DNA from: Chloroflexota bacterium
GTDB lineage: Bacteria; Chloroflexota; Limnocylindria; Limnocylindrales; CSP1-4
DNA length: 17,815 nucleotides
NCBI GenBank assembly: GCA_021786915.1
Contig: JAJYMP010000241.1
Span: forward strand, 1 to 17,815
Reading direction: 5' to 3'
The notes below the pieces were generated by a model. That model did no database searches and was not told the origin of the DNA. It saw only the letters and a program-made list of their open reading frames with translations. The position numbers and the translations under genes are program-made. Below, piece after piece: positions 6,966 through 14,245 of the stretch. Position 1 is the stretch's first letter; every line of letters begins with the position of its first letter.

Positions 6966-7858
6966 CGCGTGGCCTCCGGCTCGGCAGCTGCGGACTCGCC
7001 CAGCTCGGCGAGCGCCTGGGCGTACTCGGCGACCGTCGGAACCTTCACGTGCCAGAGGTACTCGCCCTCGGCGAACGAGAGGCCTCGGCCCTTGATCGTG
7101 TTGGCGATGATCGCGACCGGGCGGCCGTCCGGCTCGTCGGTCGCGGACGCAAGCGCCGCGACGACCTGACCCATGTCGTGCCCGTCGATCTCGAGCACGC
7201 GCCACCCGAACGCAGCCCACTTGCGAACCAGTTCGCCCGGCTCCTCGGGCGGCAGACGGTGCTCAGGCGCGTCGCCCTGCCAGCCGAACTGCTGGAGCCT
7301 GTTGTGGTCCACGATCGCGACCAGCTGGTCGAGGCCGTACCGCGCGGCGACCATCGCTGCCTCCCAGACCGAGCCCTCCTGGCACTCCCCGTCGCCGAGC
7401 AGCGCGAAGGTCCGGCTCCCGGTCCCCATGAGCCGCGCAGCGAGCGCCATGCCGACCGCGGCCGAGATGCCCGTCCCCAGCGAGCCCGTGGACATGTCGA
7501 GGCCCGGCAGTCGGGTCATGTCCGGGTGCCCTTGGAGTCGCGTGCCGATCCGGTCGAACGTGCGGAGCTCCTCGACCGGGAAGTACCCGCGCAGCGCGAG
7601 CGCGGCGTAGAGCCCCACTGAGGCGTGCCCCTTCGAGAGGACGAACCGGTCGCGGTCCGGCCAGCCGGGCTCGTCGGGGCGGATCCGCAGCACGCCGAAG
7701 TAGAGTGCTGCGAGGAGGTCCGCCTCCGACAGCGAGCCGCCCATGTGCCCGACACGGACGGCGTTGATCGTGCGAACGACCTCGACCCTGATCCGGCGTG
7801 CGACCTCCTCGAGGCCGGCGATGTCGGCGGGCGGGGGGACCGCCGGGAGTGCGTTCAT
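6962..7858 (-). CDS. Transketolase N-terminal subunit (thiamine diphosphate-binding)
   Basis: This 298-residue protein is the TPP pyrophosphate-binding half of a split transketolase. It shows GHMGGSLSEADLL, SKGHASVGLY, GSLGTGISAAVG and the TPP/Mg motif GDGECQEGSVWEAA (155-168) ending in the Asn of VDHNRLQ (Asn186). The ATG at 7858 is one base after the stop of the cupin gene, and the 3' end overlaps the C subunit by four bases, so the three genes are tightly coupled. An upstream extension of the same frame overlaps the cupin and was rejected. Together with the C subunit it would move a two-carbon ketol unit between sugar phosphates, or release one from an unusual ketose. Confidence 0.93.
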   Translation of the reverse strand: MNALPAVPPPADIAGLEEVARRIRVEVVRTINAVRVGHMGGSLSEADLLAALYFGVLRIRPDEPGWPDRDRFVLSKGHASVGLYAALALRGYFPVEELRTFDRIGTRLQGHPDMTRLPGLDMSTGSLGTGISAAVGMALAARLMGTGSRTFALLGDGECQEGSVWEAAMVAARYGLDQLVAIVDHNRLQQFGWQGDAPEHRLPPEEPGELVRKWAAFGWRVLEIDGHDMGQVVAALASATDEPDGRPVAIIANTIKGRGLSFAEGEYLWHVKVPTVAEYAQALAELGESAAAEPEATR

Positions 7859-7859
7859 C

Positions 7860-8228
7860 TCATGCCGGCCCGCGGCGCTCGTACGAGCCTGCGGCGACCG
7901 GCGGCGAGAAGGAGCACAGGAGCTCAAGCGGCTCCGGGCCGTCGCATTCTGTGGCGTGGAACAGACCGGCGGGGATCCACACCGCGACGCCTGGCTCCAA
8001 CTCGGCATTGCCCTCGGGGCTCACGAGCCGGCCGCGGCCGGAGATGCAGTAGACGGTCTCCTCCTCGGCCGGGTGGACGTGGCCGGGCGGGCAGGAGCCG
8101 GGTGGGAACAAGGAGGTCCCCATCGAGGAGTTGCGCGTCGGCGTGTTCTGAGGACCGAGATAGGAGCGCCACGTCCGTCCCGGGAGCTCCATGACCTCTG
8201 CCTCGGTGCGATCGATCCGCTTGAACAT
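7860..8228 (-). CDS. Small cupin-domain protein
   Basis: Single-domain cupin of 122 residues. Cupin motif 1 shows the metal-ligand pattern His50-x-His52 with Glu56/Glu57 (PGHVHPAEEETVYCISGRG), and motif 2 ends in PAGLFHATE with His91, so a divalent metal site is complete. The ATG is preceded by AGGGAGGA at ideal spacing. It lies between the dikinase-like protein (77-base gap) and the transketolase subunits (1-base gap). Small cupins in sugar operons often act as isomerases or epimerases, or bind a sugar intermediate, and a sugar isomerase would be useful before a transketolase, but this role is inferred. Other possibilities are a dioxygenase or a sensor protein. Confidence 0.85.
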   Translation of the reverse strand: MFKRIDRTEAEVMELPGRTWRSYLGPQNTPTRNSSMGTSLFPPGSCPPGHVHPAEEETVYCISGRGRLVSPEGNAELEPGVAVWIPAGLFHATECDGPEPLELLCSFSPPVAAGSYERRGPA

Positions 8229-8305
8229 CGATCCTCCCTGCGAAACAGCTGGCATCTGCGAACTGGATGACCCGGCCCGGCCCGGTCGCGCCCCGCGCCG
8301 AGCGA

Positions 8306-10447
8306 TCACGCGCGACCCGTCGCGACTTCCTCGGCTCGGGTCCTGCCAGAGAGCCGGATGAGGTCCTCGTGCAGCTCGAACCAGACGCTGTGGTAGCTGT
8401 CGACGCGAGGCGACGCCACATAGCGCCCGTTCCCGCCGGTCGCCTGGGCGACCGCGCTCCCGAGGCGCGCCTGGTAGCTCGCGAGCCGGGGCAGCCGGGC
8501 GGTGAGCGGCGAGAGCCAGGCGTCTGTGTCGGCGTGCAGCGCCGCCAGGCGCGCGAGGACCTCGGCGTCGTAGGCGGCGTCGGTGTGGTCGTTGAATGTC
8601 TGGACGCCGTCCACCTCGCGCGTCTGCCAGGCGGTCACGACGTCCTTCATGCGCTGGTCGAGCAGGATGAAGCCATCGAGCGCCGCCAGCGACCGCTCGG
8701 CGCCCCACTCGGCGCCATCCGCGTTGATCAGCTCCGCGCCCCGGTCCTTGCCCGCGGCCGTGAGCCGGAACGACCCGACGGCGCTCTCCGCGATGCCGCC
8801 CGCGATGAGCTCCTCGATCAGCGCCTGCGCCTCCTCCTTCGTCACGAGTAGGGCGAGCGCCAGGGCGTCGGGCCCGGCGAATCCCTTGATCGCAAGGGCG
8901 CGGATCGCGTCGTCGCTCGCGATCCCGGGACCCTCGCCCGGGTCGGTGGTCGGCGTTTCGTCGGGCACCGCCCGATCGGCGGCCGGCTCGCCGATGGCGA
9001 TGCCCAGCTCGCTGGCCCACGCGAGCAGCGTCTCCGCCTCGGGCACGACGACGGGCGTGCCGCCGATCTGCCCTGCGTAGACGCCGCCACGGGTGCCGTC
9101 GATCGTGATGAGCTCCCCGGCGAGGAAGGTCCGATCGCCGATCACCACGGTGCCCTCGCCGACCTGCACATCGGCGGCGCCGACGACCGCTGGGATCCCC
9201 CAGCCTCGGGCGACCACGGCGGCGTGGCTTGCGAGGCCCCCGCTCGAGGTCAGGATGCCGGCTGACTTGGCCATCCCGTGAACGTCGTCGGGCGACGTCT
9301 CGGAGCGGACGAGGATGACGGAACGCCCGGCCTCGCCGGCCTCGGCGGCGGCACCCGGCGTCAGGGCGATCTCGCCCGATGCAATGCCCGGCGACGCCGG
9401 CAGGCCGGTGGCGAGCGGTTCGGCTTGACCTGGGTCCTCGGTCGTGGTCGTCGGCGGGTCGGCGAGAATGGCGGCCACCCGCTCGACTGCCTGCGCCCGC
9501 GACAGCGGGAAGTCCGGGTCGTTCGCCATGTCGAGGGCAATCCGGAGGGCCGCCTGCGGGCTGCGCTTGCCCACGCGCACCTGGAGCATCCAGAGCTTGG
9601 CGCGCTCGATCGTGAACTCGATGTCGCACAGGTCCCGGTAGTGGCGCTCGAGCTCCGCGGCATACGACCGCAGCTCCGCCCCGACCTCGGGCAGGCGCTC
9701 GTCGAGCACCGCGATCGGCATCGTCCTGTGAGTGCCCGAGACAACGTCCTCGCCCTGCGCCTGGAACAGCACGTCGCCGTAGAGTTCGTTCTCGCCCGTG
9801 GCTGGATTGCGGGTGAACAGCACGCCGGTCCCGGACCGCTCGCAGCGGTTGCCGAAGACCATGGCCTGGACGGTCACCGCGGTGCCGAGGTCGTCCGGGA
9901 TCCGCTCGTGCTTCCGGTAGGCCTTGGCGCGGTCGCTGTTCCAGGAGCGGAACACGGCCTCGACCGCGCCGCGGAGCTGGTCCCACGGATCGGCCGGTGC
10001 ATCGAACCCCACAACGTCCCGGTACATCGCCCGGAAGCGGCGGTGGCAGTCGGCGGCGAACGCCGCGTCCCCGGTCGCCGCGGCCAACCCCGCCTCGGTC
10101 GCGTCGGTCAGCCCGAGGTTGAGGATCGTGTCCATCATGCCGGGCATCGAGACGGGCGCGCCCGAGCGGACGCTCACCAGCAGCGGATCCGACGAGCTGC
10201 CGAACTGGCGGCCCAGCACCGACTCCAAGCGCGCCATGTGGCTGCGCAGCTCGCCGTCAAGCCGATCCGGCCAGCCTGCGGCGAGGTACTGGCGGCACGC
10301 GGCCGTCGTGACCACGAAGGCCGGCGGGACGGGCAGGCCGAGCTCGGTGGCCATCACCGCGATGTTCGCGGCCTTGCCGCCAACGAGCTGCAGGAGCTCC
10401 GGCAGCGGGAGGCCGTGCGGGTGGTCGTAGGCGAAGACGTAGCTCAC
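8306..10447 (-). CDS. Pyruvate phosphate dikinase-like protein without the PEP/pyruvate barrel
   Basis: 713 residues. Residues 1-330 are a PPDK-type ATP-grasp (GGKAANIAVM, VSVRSGAPVSMPGMMDTILN, VQAMVFGN, SGTGVLFTRNPATGE, AQGEDVVSGT, MLQVRVGKRSPQAALRIA). Residues 345-460 are the swivelling domain with catalytic His408 in SSGGLASHAAVVARG. In ordinary PPDK (about 880 aa) a TIM barrel follows; here there is none. Instead, residues 510-713 hold a small winged-helix-like part (GFAGPDALALALLVTKEEAQ...LTAAGKDRG) and a helical tail. Short PPDKs lacking the barrel are known, for example in Mycobacterium. It should take phosphate from ATP onto His408, but the acceptor is open. The start is a GTG 34 bases after the hydrolase stop. 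The partner could be the PEP-utilizing protein encoded on the other side of the divergent promoter (inference). Confidence 0.88.
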   Translation of the reverse strand: MSYVFAYDHPHGLPLPELLQLVGGKAANIAVMATELGLPVPPAFVVTTAACRQYLAAGWPDRLDGELRSHMARLESVLGRQFGSSSDPLLVSVRSGAPVSMPGMMDTILNLGLTDATEAGLAAATGDAAFAADCHRRFRAMYRDVVGFDAPADPWDQLRGAVEAVFRSWNSDRAKAYRKHERIPDDLGTAVTVQAMVFGNRCERSGTGVLFTRNPATGENELYGDVLFQAQGEDVVSGTHRTMPIAVLDERLPEVGAELRSYAAELERHYRDLCDIEFTIERAKLWMLQVRVGKRSPQAALRIALDMANDPDFPLSRAQAVERVAAILADPPTTTTEDPGQAEPLATGLPASPGIASGEIALTPGAAAEAGEAGRSVILVRSETSPDDVHGMAKSAGILTSSGGLASHAAVVARGWGIPAVVGAADVQVGEGTVVIGDRTFLAGELITIDGTRGGVYAGQIGGTPVVVPEAETLLAWASELGIAIGEPAADRAVPDETPTTDPGEGPGIASDDAIRALAIKGFAGPDALALALLVTKEEAQALIEELIAGGIAESAVGSFRLTAAGKDRGAELINADGAEWGAERSLAALDGFILLDQRMKDVVTAWQTREVDGVQTFNDHTDAAYDAEVLARLAALHADTDAWLSPLTARLPRLASYQARLGSAVAQATGGNGRYVASPRVDSYHSVWFELHEDLIRLSGRTRAEEVATGRA

Positions 10448-10481
10448 GGGCCGGACTTCCCTTCTCCCTGCGCCGAGGCTG

Positions 10482-11372
10482 TCAGACCCGCGACGGGACG
10501 GCCGTGAGCTTGTCCCAGAGCGAGCCGGCGTTGAGGGTCTGGATGTAATCCATCATGTAGCCCTGTCCGATATCGACCGGCAGGCGATCGCGGAAGTTGA
10601 CTCGCGCGATCGTCTCCTCGCGCGACCAGCCCTTGCCGACCGCCACGGCGACGGCCGTCTTCCACTCCAAGAGCATCGAGCGCTGGACCTCGATGTACGC
10701 CTTGGTCTGCACGGGACCGTGACCGGGCACGACGTGATCGACGTCCAGGGCGCGGATCCGGTCCAGGGACGTGATCCACTGGTCCACGTTTGAGGTCATC
10801 AACCACGTCTGGCACTGCGAGAAGATCGTGTCGCCCGTGAAGACGGCGCGCTCCTCCGGGACGTGGACGGCGATCTGGCCCGGGGTGTGGCCGGGTGTGT
10901 GGAGGAGGTTGAAGGTGTGGTCGCCGACCGTCAGCGTGAGGTCGCCGGTGAACACGATCTTGCCCTTGTTCGGGTCCGCGTAGTACTGGTCGCGGTCCGG
11001 CCAGAGGGCCAGGCCCTCGGCCGCGTCCAGGTCGGTCCCCTTGGCGTTCGGGCCAGGCAGCGACTCGTAGGCGTAGGCGAACGGATCGAGCTCCGGGTAG
11101 ACCGTCATGAACAGGTCGTACAGGCCCCTGTGGTTGACCACGGTCCCGGCGCCCTTGAAGTAGTAGTTGCCGAAGATGTGGTCGACGTGGTGCTCGGTGT
11201 TGATGATGTAGCGGATCGGGCCGTGCGACTCCGCCTCGGCCCGCATGGCCACGGCCTTCGTCGGCAGCTGGGGCGTGTCGATGACGACCACGCCGTCCGA
11301 GGTGACCACGTAGCTCGGGTTGCAGCCGCGGAGGCCGGTGTTGGTCATGAGGTTGGGCGTCACGGCTTCCAT
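10482..11372 (-). CDS. Metallo-beta-lactamase-fold hydrolase
   Basis: MBL-fold protein of 296 residues, of the glyoxalase II-like / quinoprotein-relay type. The metal motif that is normally HxHxDH reads E60-H-H62-V-D64-H65 (NTEHHVDHIFGN), so the first His is replaced by Glu. The other ligands are present: His162 in TPGHTPG, Asp181 in FTGD and His218 in VPGHGP. It likely hydrolyses an ester, thioester or lactone, and a lactonase acting after sugar oxidation would suit the operon, but this is inference. The ATG at 11372 is preceded by AAAGGAG and lies 20 bases after the short-chain dehydrogenase stop; the longer open frame upstream overlaps that dehydrogenase. No signal peptide is evident, so it is probably cytoplasmic. 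Confidence 0.88.
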   Translation of the reverse strand: MEAVTPNLMTNTGLRGCNPSYVVTSDGVVVIDTPQLPTKAVAMRAEAESHGPIRYIINTEHHVDHIFGNYYFKGAGTVVNHRGLYDLFMTVYPELDPFAYAYESLPGPNAKGTDLDAAEGLALWPDRDQYYADPNKGKIVFTGDLTLTVGDHTFNLLHTPGHTPGQIAVHVPEERAVFTGDTIFSQCQTWLMTSNVDQWITSLDRIRALDVDHVVPGHGPVQTKAYIEVQRSMLLEWKTAVAVAVGKGWSREETIARVNFRDRLPVDIGQGYMMDYIQTLNAGSLWDKLTAVPSRV

Positions 11373-11392
11373 GGCGTCGAGCTCCTTTGGAC

Positions 11393-12178
11393 TCACTGGG
11401 TCGCGGTCAGCCCGCCGTCGATGGTCAGGATCTGGCCGGTGACGAAGGCCGAGGCATCCGATGCGAAGAAGAGCACGGCCCCGACGAGGTCGCCGGTCTC
11501 GCCGACCCTGCCCAGCGGGATCCGGCTGACGACGCCGGACTTGAACGCTGCGTTGCCGAGCAGCATGGCCACCTGGGGGGTGTCCACGAACGTGGGGGCG
11601 ATGGCGTTGACGTTGATGCTGTACTTGGCCCACTCGGTCGCCCACTGGCGCGTGAGGGAGCTCACGGCGCCCTTGGCGGCCACATAGGCAGAGTAGCCCG
11701 TGTTGATGCCGAGCTGGGCCCGGACCGACGAGATGTTTACGATGTGGCCGCCGCGGCCCGCCTTGATCATTTGACGGACGACCGGCTGCGTGGCGACCAG
11801 CGTGCTCCGGAGGTTGAGCTCGAGGATCCAGTCCCACGCTTCGCGCGGGTAGACCTGGGCGTCGAAGATCACCGTTCCGGCCCCGCCGCCGACGGCGTTG
11901 ACCAGGATGTCGAGGCGGCCGAACTTCTCGATCGTCTTGGCGACGACCTCCTCCGCCGCGGCCTCGTTCGTCGCGTCCGTGGCGAACGAGGCCGCCTCGA
12001 CGCCGAGCGCCCGGGCCTTCTCGGCCGCCGCCTCGGCGCGCGCGGCGTCCAGTTCGCCGATGACGATCTTGGCGCCCGCGCCCGCGAGGTGGCTCGCGAT
12101 TGCAGAGCCGATGGCCCCGCCGCCGCCCGACACGAAGGCCACCCGGCCGTCCAGCTTGAATGCGTCGACAGAACTCAT
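11393..12178 (-). CDS. Short-chain dehydrogenase/reductase (SDR), operon copy
   Basis: Classical SDR of 261 residues and a close paralog of the one at 3241-4026; the two align from end to end without gaps and share the end IDGGLTATQ. It shows GGGGAIG near the N-terminus, DILVNAVGG, the catalytic Ser in NISSVRA and YSAYVAAKG for the Tyr/Lys pair. The ATG at 12178 has GGAG at good spacing. It follows the transaldolase (146-base gap, which holds a possible 38-codon small gene overlapping this start) and precedes the hydrolase. It probably oxidises a hydroxyl of the substrate or an intermediate with NAD(P). The two copies could act on successive alcohols or on different stereoisomers; substrate not determined. 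Confidence 0.92.
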   Translation of the reverse strand: MSSVDAFKLDGRVAFVSGGGGAIGSAIASHLAGAGAKIVIGELDAARAEAAAEKARALGVEAASFATDATNEAAAEEVVAKTIEKFGRLDILVNAVGGGAGTVIFDAQVYPREAWDWILELNLRSTLVATQPVVRQMIKAGRGGHIVNISSVRAQLGINTGYSAYVAAKGAVSSLTRQWATEWAKYSINVNAIAPTFVDTPQVAMLLGNAAFKSGVVSRIPLGRVGETGDLVGAVLFFASDASAFVTGQILTIDGGLTATQ

Positions 12179-12291
12179 CGTGGTCTCCAGGCAGTGGCGG
12201 TGCGGCTCGTGGGGGTGTCGGGGGCTTCATCCGCACGCCACGGCCGAGCCGCGGCGCCGGTGGACTTGCTGCCGGTGGACTCACTAGTCAC
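12175..12291 (-). CDS. Possible small protein of 38 residues coupled to the short-chain dehydrogenase
   Basis: In the gap between transaldolase and dehydrogenase a GTG at 12291 is preceded by AGGAG (minus strand, 12304-12300) with 8 bases between, a good ribosome site. The frame runs 38 codons and its TGA overlaps the dehydrogenase ATG as ATGA. The N-terminal part is Ser/Thr/Gly-rich with a duplicated five-codon unit (STGSK, STGAA) from a 15-base direct repeat; the rest is rich in Arg, Pro and Thr. No family is recognised. It may be a coupling leader or a real micro-protein, or a chance frame in GC-rich DNA. Confidence 0.3.
   Translation of the reverse strand: MTSESTGSKSTGAAARPWRADEAPDTPTSRTATAWRPR
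12256..12281. repeat. Direct repeat of 11 bases, period 15
   Basis: GCCGGTGGACT occurs at 12256-12266 and again at 12271-12281. The period of 15 keeps the reading frame of the small open frame crossing it. It looks like a recent local duplication. Confidence 0.5.
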
Positions 12292-12324
12292 GATTGCGTC
12301 TCCTGGGCAGGGTCGGCCGGATGG

Positions 12325-13422
12325 TCAGGCGGGTCGGATGTCGGGATTCGGGAGCACGGTGTCGCGGACGACGCCCTCCACGTCCCGGAATGCCTTGATG
12401 AACCCGCGGAGGGTGCGCACGGTGGCGCCGAACGAGTCGAACTGCTCAGGCGTCATGCCGTCGGGCTCGAACGCGCGCCGGAAGTCGGGGATGGCGGCGA
12501 GCTCGCGCAGGATCGCCGGGTCCACCGGCAGGTCCAGGCGACTGGACGGCTCGATCCCGCTCCGGTTGAAGCGAACCTGCCAGGCGGGCGGGATCGTCAG
12601 GATGACGCGGCCGCCGACCAGCTCGGTCCAGTGCAGGTGGTGGCGGAAGGCGGCAGCCAGCAGGCGGCTGCGGAAGCCGCGCTCGACGAAGATGCGGTTC
12701 GCGCGCTTCATGATCGCGATGCCCGCCCAGTCGAGGACGCCCGGCTTGATCGAGAGCAGGTCGCGGTCGGCGACCGCCTTGAGCCAGTCGTCGAGCCGGC
12801 CGATCATGATCACGACCGTGGGCGCGAGACGCGAGGCGTCGCCGCTGGACGCCTCGAGCCGGGCAAGCCCGCGCTCGATGGCCTCGGCGGCCGCGATCGC
12901 CTGCGGCAAGGTGAACGAGACCGTTGCGTTGACGTTGACCCCGCGCGCGGTGGCCTCTTCGAGCGCCACGATGCCAGCGGACGTGGCCGGGAGCTTCACC
13001 TGGATGTTGGGAGCCAGGCTTGCGAGGTGGACGGCCTGCTCCACCATGCGGTTGGGGACGGAGTGGTTGGCTGCGTCGACCTGCAGCGAGAGCCAGCCCT
13101 TGCGACCGCCGGTCTCCGCGTGGATCCCGGCGAGCAGGGCTGCGCCGCGGACGCCCATCTCCTCGACGACCGTCCACGCCAGGTCGGTCTCCGTCCAGCC
13201 CGGGTTCGCAGCGTTGAGCTCTCGCAGGCGCGGCGACCAGTGGCTCTTCTCCTTGCCGATGACGTCGAGCACGATCGGCGGGTTGGACGTCGCCCCGACG
13301 GCGCCCCGGTCGATGGCGTAGGCGAGCTCGCCGAGGGCGCACGAGTCGTTCCAGTAGTCAGTGGTCCCGACGCGGCTCGTCCGGAGGAGCGGGCTGTCGA
13401 TCCGCAGGGTGGCCGTGGTCAT
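12325..13422 (-). CDS. tal: Transaldolase family protein
   Basis: Transaldolase-type class I aldolase of 365 residues, moving a three-carbon dihydroxyacetone unit between sugar phosphates through a lysine Schiff base. Seen: GATSNPPIVLDVI (residues 43-55) for the usual TSNPTI, the Schiff-base Lys143 in NIQVKLPAT, and NVNATVSFT for strand 6. The length matches the long, actinobacterial-type transaldolases. I start at 13422 because GGAGG precedes this ATG; the 23 residues further upstream have no family character. It is the first gene of the minus-strand operon, directly facing the divergent control region. Several family positions differ from the housekeeping enzymes (Pro in place of Thr in the TSNP motif), so it may act on an unusual substrate. 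Transketolase genes are in the same operon. Confidence 0.88.
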   Translation of the reverse strand: MTTATLRIDSPLLRTSRVGTTDYWNDSCALGELAYAIDRGAVGATSNPPIVLDVIGKEKSHWSPRLRELNAANPGWTETDLAWTVVEEMGVRGAALLAGIHAETGGRKGWLSLQVDAANHSVPNRMVEQAVHLASLAPNIQVKLPATSAGIVALEEATARGVNVNATVSFTLPQAIAAAEAIERGLARLEASSGDASRLAPTVVIMIGRLDDWLKAVADRDLLSIKPGVLDWAGIAIMKRANRIFVERGFRSRLLAAAFRHHLHWTELVGGRVILTIPPAWQVRFNRSGIEPSSRLDLPVDPAILRELAAIPDFRRAFEPDGMTPEQFDSFGATVRTLRGFIKAFRDVEGVVRDTVLPNPDIRPA

Positions 13423-13630
13423 CGCGCGTGGGCCTCCAGGCACCGGGGTGGCCCGATCCGAACCTCCGGTCAGCGCCGCGTGGAGTATCACCGATAATCG
13501 ATGATCGATGAAAGTGACCTCTGGCCCTAGTTTGCAGACGCCGCGAAACCGAGCCTTGCGGCCGGCAGGACGATCTGCCGGGTCGGCGTGCCCTCAGATG
13601 GACGGGCACCGATCAGGATGGAGGACTCAC
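13423..13630. promoter_or_regulatory. Divergent control region between the catabolic operon and the transporter/phosphotransferase operon
   Basis: 208 bases between two divergent gene starts. It includes an AT-rich island around 13484-13515 in otherwise GC-rich DNA. A weak leftward promoter can be drawn there: TTCATC (13512-13507, minus strand), a 17-base spacer, then GATACT (13489-13484). The rightward promoter is not obvious. The GntR regulator encoded in the right-hand operon is the natural candidate to act here. Confidence 0.5.
13492..13512. promoter_or_regulatory. Tandem 7-base repeats forming a near-palindrome, candidate GntR operator
   Basis: CGATAAT, CGATGAT and CGATGAA follow each other without a gap. 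Within them ATCGAT-g-ATCGAT (13497-13509) is symmetric apart from its central base. It overlaps the weak leftward promoter, where a bound repressor would block polymerase. The match to known FCD-type GntR operators is not exact, so assignment to the local regulator rests on position. Confidence 0.45.
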
Positions 13631-14245
13631 GTGGCCACGGAGACCAAGAACACCGTGCCGCTCTGGCTAGCGGTTGCGATCACCGTCTGCCTGTCACTCC
13701 CGTTCAGCATTTGGCTGGGCAACTACGCCCTTCCGATCTGGGCGTCGTTCATCGTCTGGGCCGAGTACTTCGCGATGGGCGCCACGCCCTCGGTGCTGAA
13801 GACGATGGTCCCGGCCTACATCCTGGGCGTGCTCGTGGCGGCGATCATCATGACGGCCTACATGCTCCTGTCGAGCGCGATGGGCACAGGCTCGATCGTG
13901 ACCATGGGCGACTGGAGCTTCACGCTCAACAACGCCGCCCTGTTCATCACCTGCTTCGTCGGTTTCTGCTTCTTCATCTACGCCATGAAGTGGTTCCCGG
14001 TGACCCAGACCGGCACGCTGCCGTTCTTCAACGGAATCTCGATGGGCCTCGCCGTCTTCTTCACCGGAGCATTCGTCAAGGCGGCGCCCGCCGGGATGGA
14101 CGCGAACCTGCTGCCGGCCCTCGCCGCGGTCGGCGCCATTCTGGCCGGACTGCTCGGCGCGTTCCTCGGCTGGTTCAACGTCGTGATCCTGTTCCCGCGC
14201 CCGGTCCAGGGCGCCTCCGTTCAGCCCGCGGCCAAGGCCGCCTAG
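13631..14245 (+). CDS. DUF1097-like integral membrane protein
   Basis: Polytopic membrane protein of 204 residues with about five or six hydrophobic segments (about 10-40, 57-79, 95-118, 130-150 and 160-187), and a short Ala/Gln-rich C-terminal tail. Sequence style, including WASFIVWAEYFAMGA and FNGISMGLAVFFTG, resembles the DUF1097 family (such as E. coli YcdZ), whose function is not established. I start at the GTG at 13631 because GGAGG lies six bases before it; an upstream in-frame ATG adds about 41 residues without membrane character. It is the first gene of the plus-strand operon, so uptake or export of the pathway compound is a fair guess. No ATPase or binding protein is next to it. Confidence 0.75.
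   Translation: MATETKNTVPLWLAVAITVCLSLPFSIWLGNYALPIWASFIVWAEYFAMGATPSVLKTMVPAYILGVLVAAIIMTAYMLLSSAMGTGSIVTMGDWSFTLNNAALFITCFVGFCFFIYAMKWFPVTQTGTLPFFNGISMGLAVFFTGAFVKAAPAGMDANLLPALAAVGAILAGLLGAFLGWFNVVILFPRPVQGASVQPAAKAA

Noticed and set aside
4815..7169. Plus-strand open frame of more than 780 codons opposite the alcohol dehydrogenase and transketolase genes
   Set aside because: Rich in Asp/Arg/His/Val repeats and without domains; it is the antisense shadow of three well-supported genes.
6012..13422. Sulfoquinovose (sulfo-transketolase or sulfo-transaldolase) pathway
   Set aside because: No sulfoquinovosidase, sulfosugar isomerase or sulfonate exporter is present; having transketolase and transaldolase genes is not enough.
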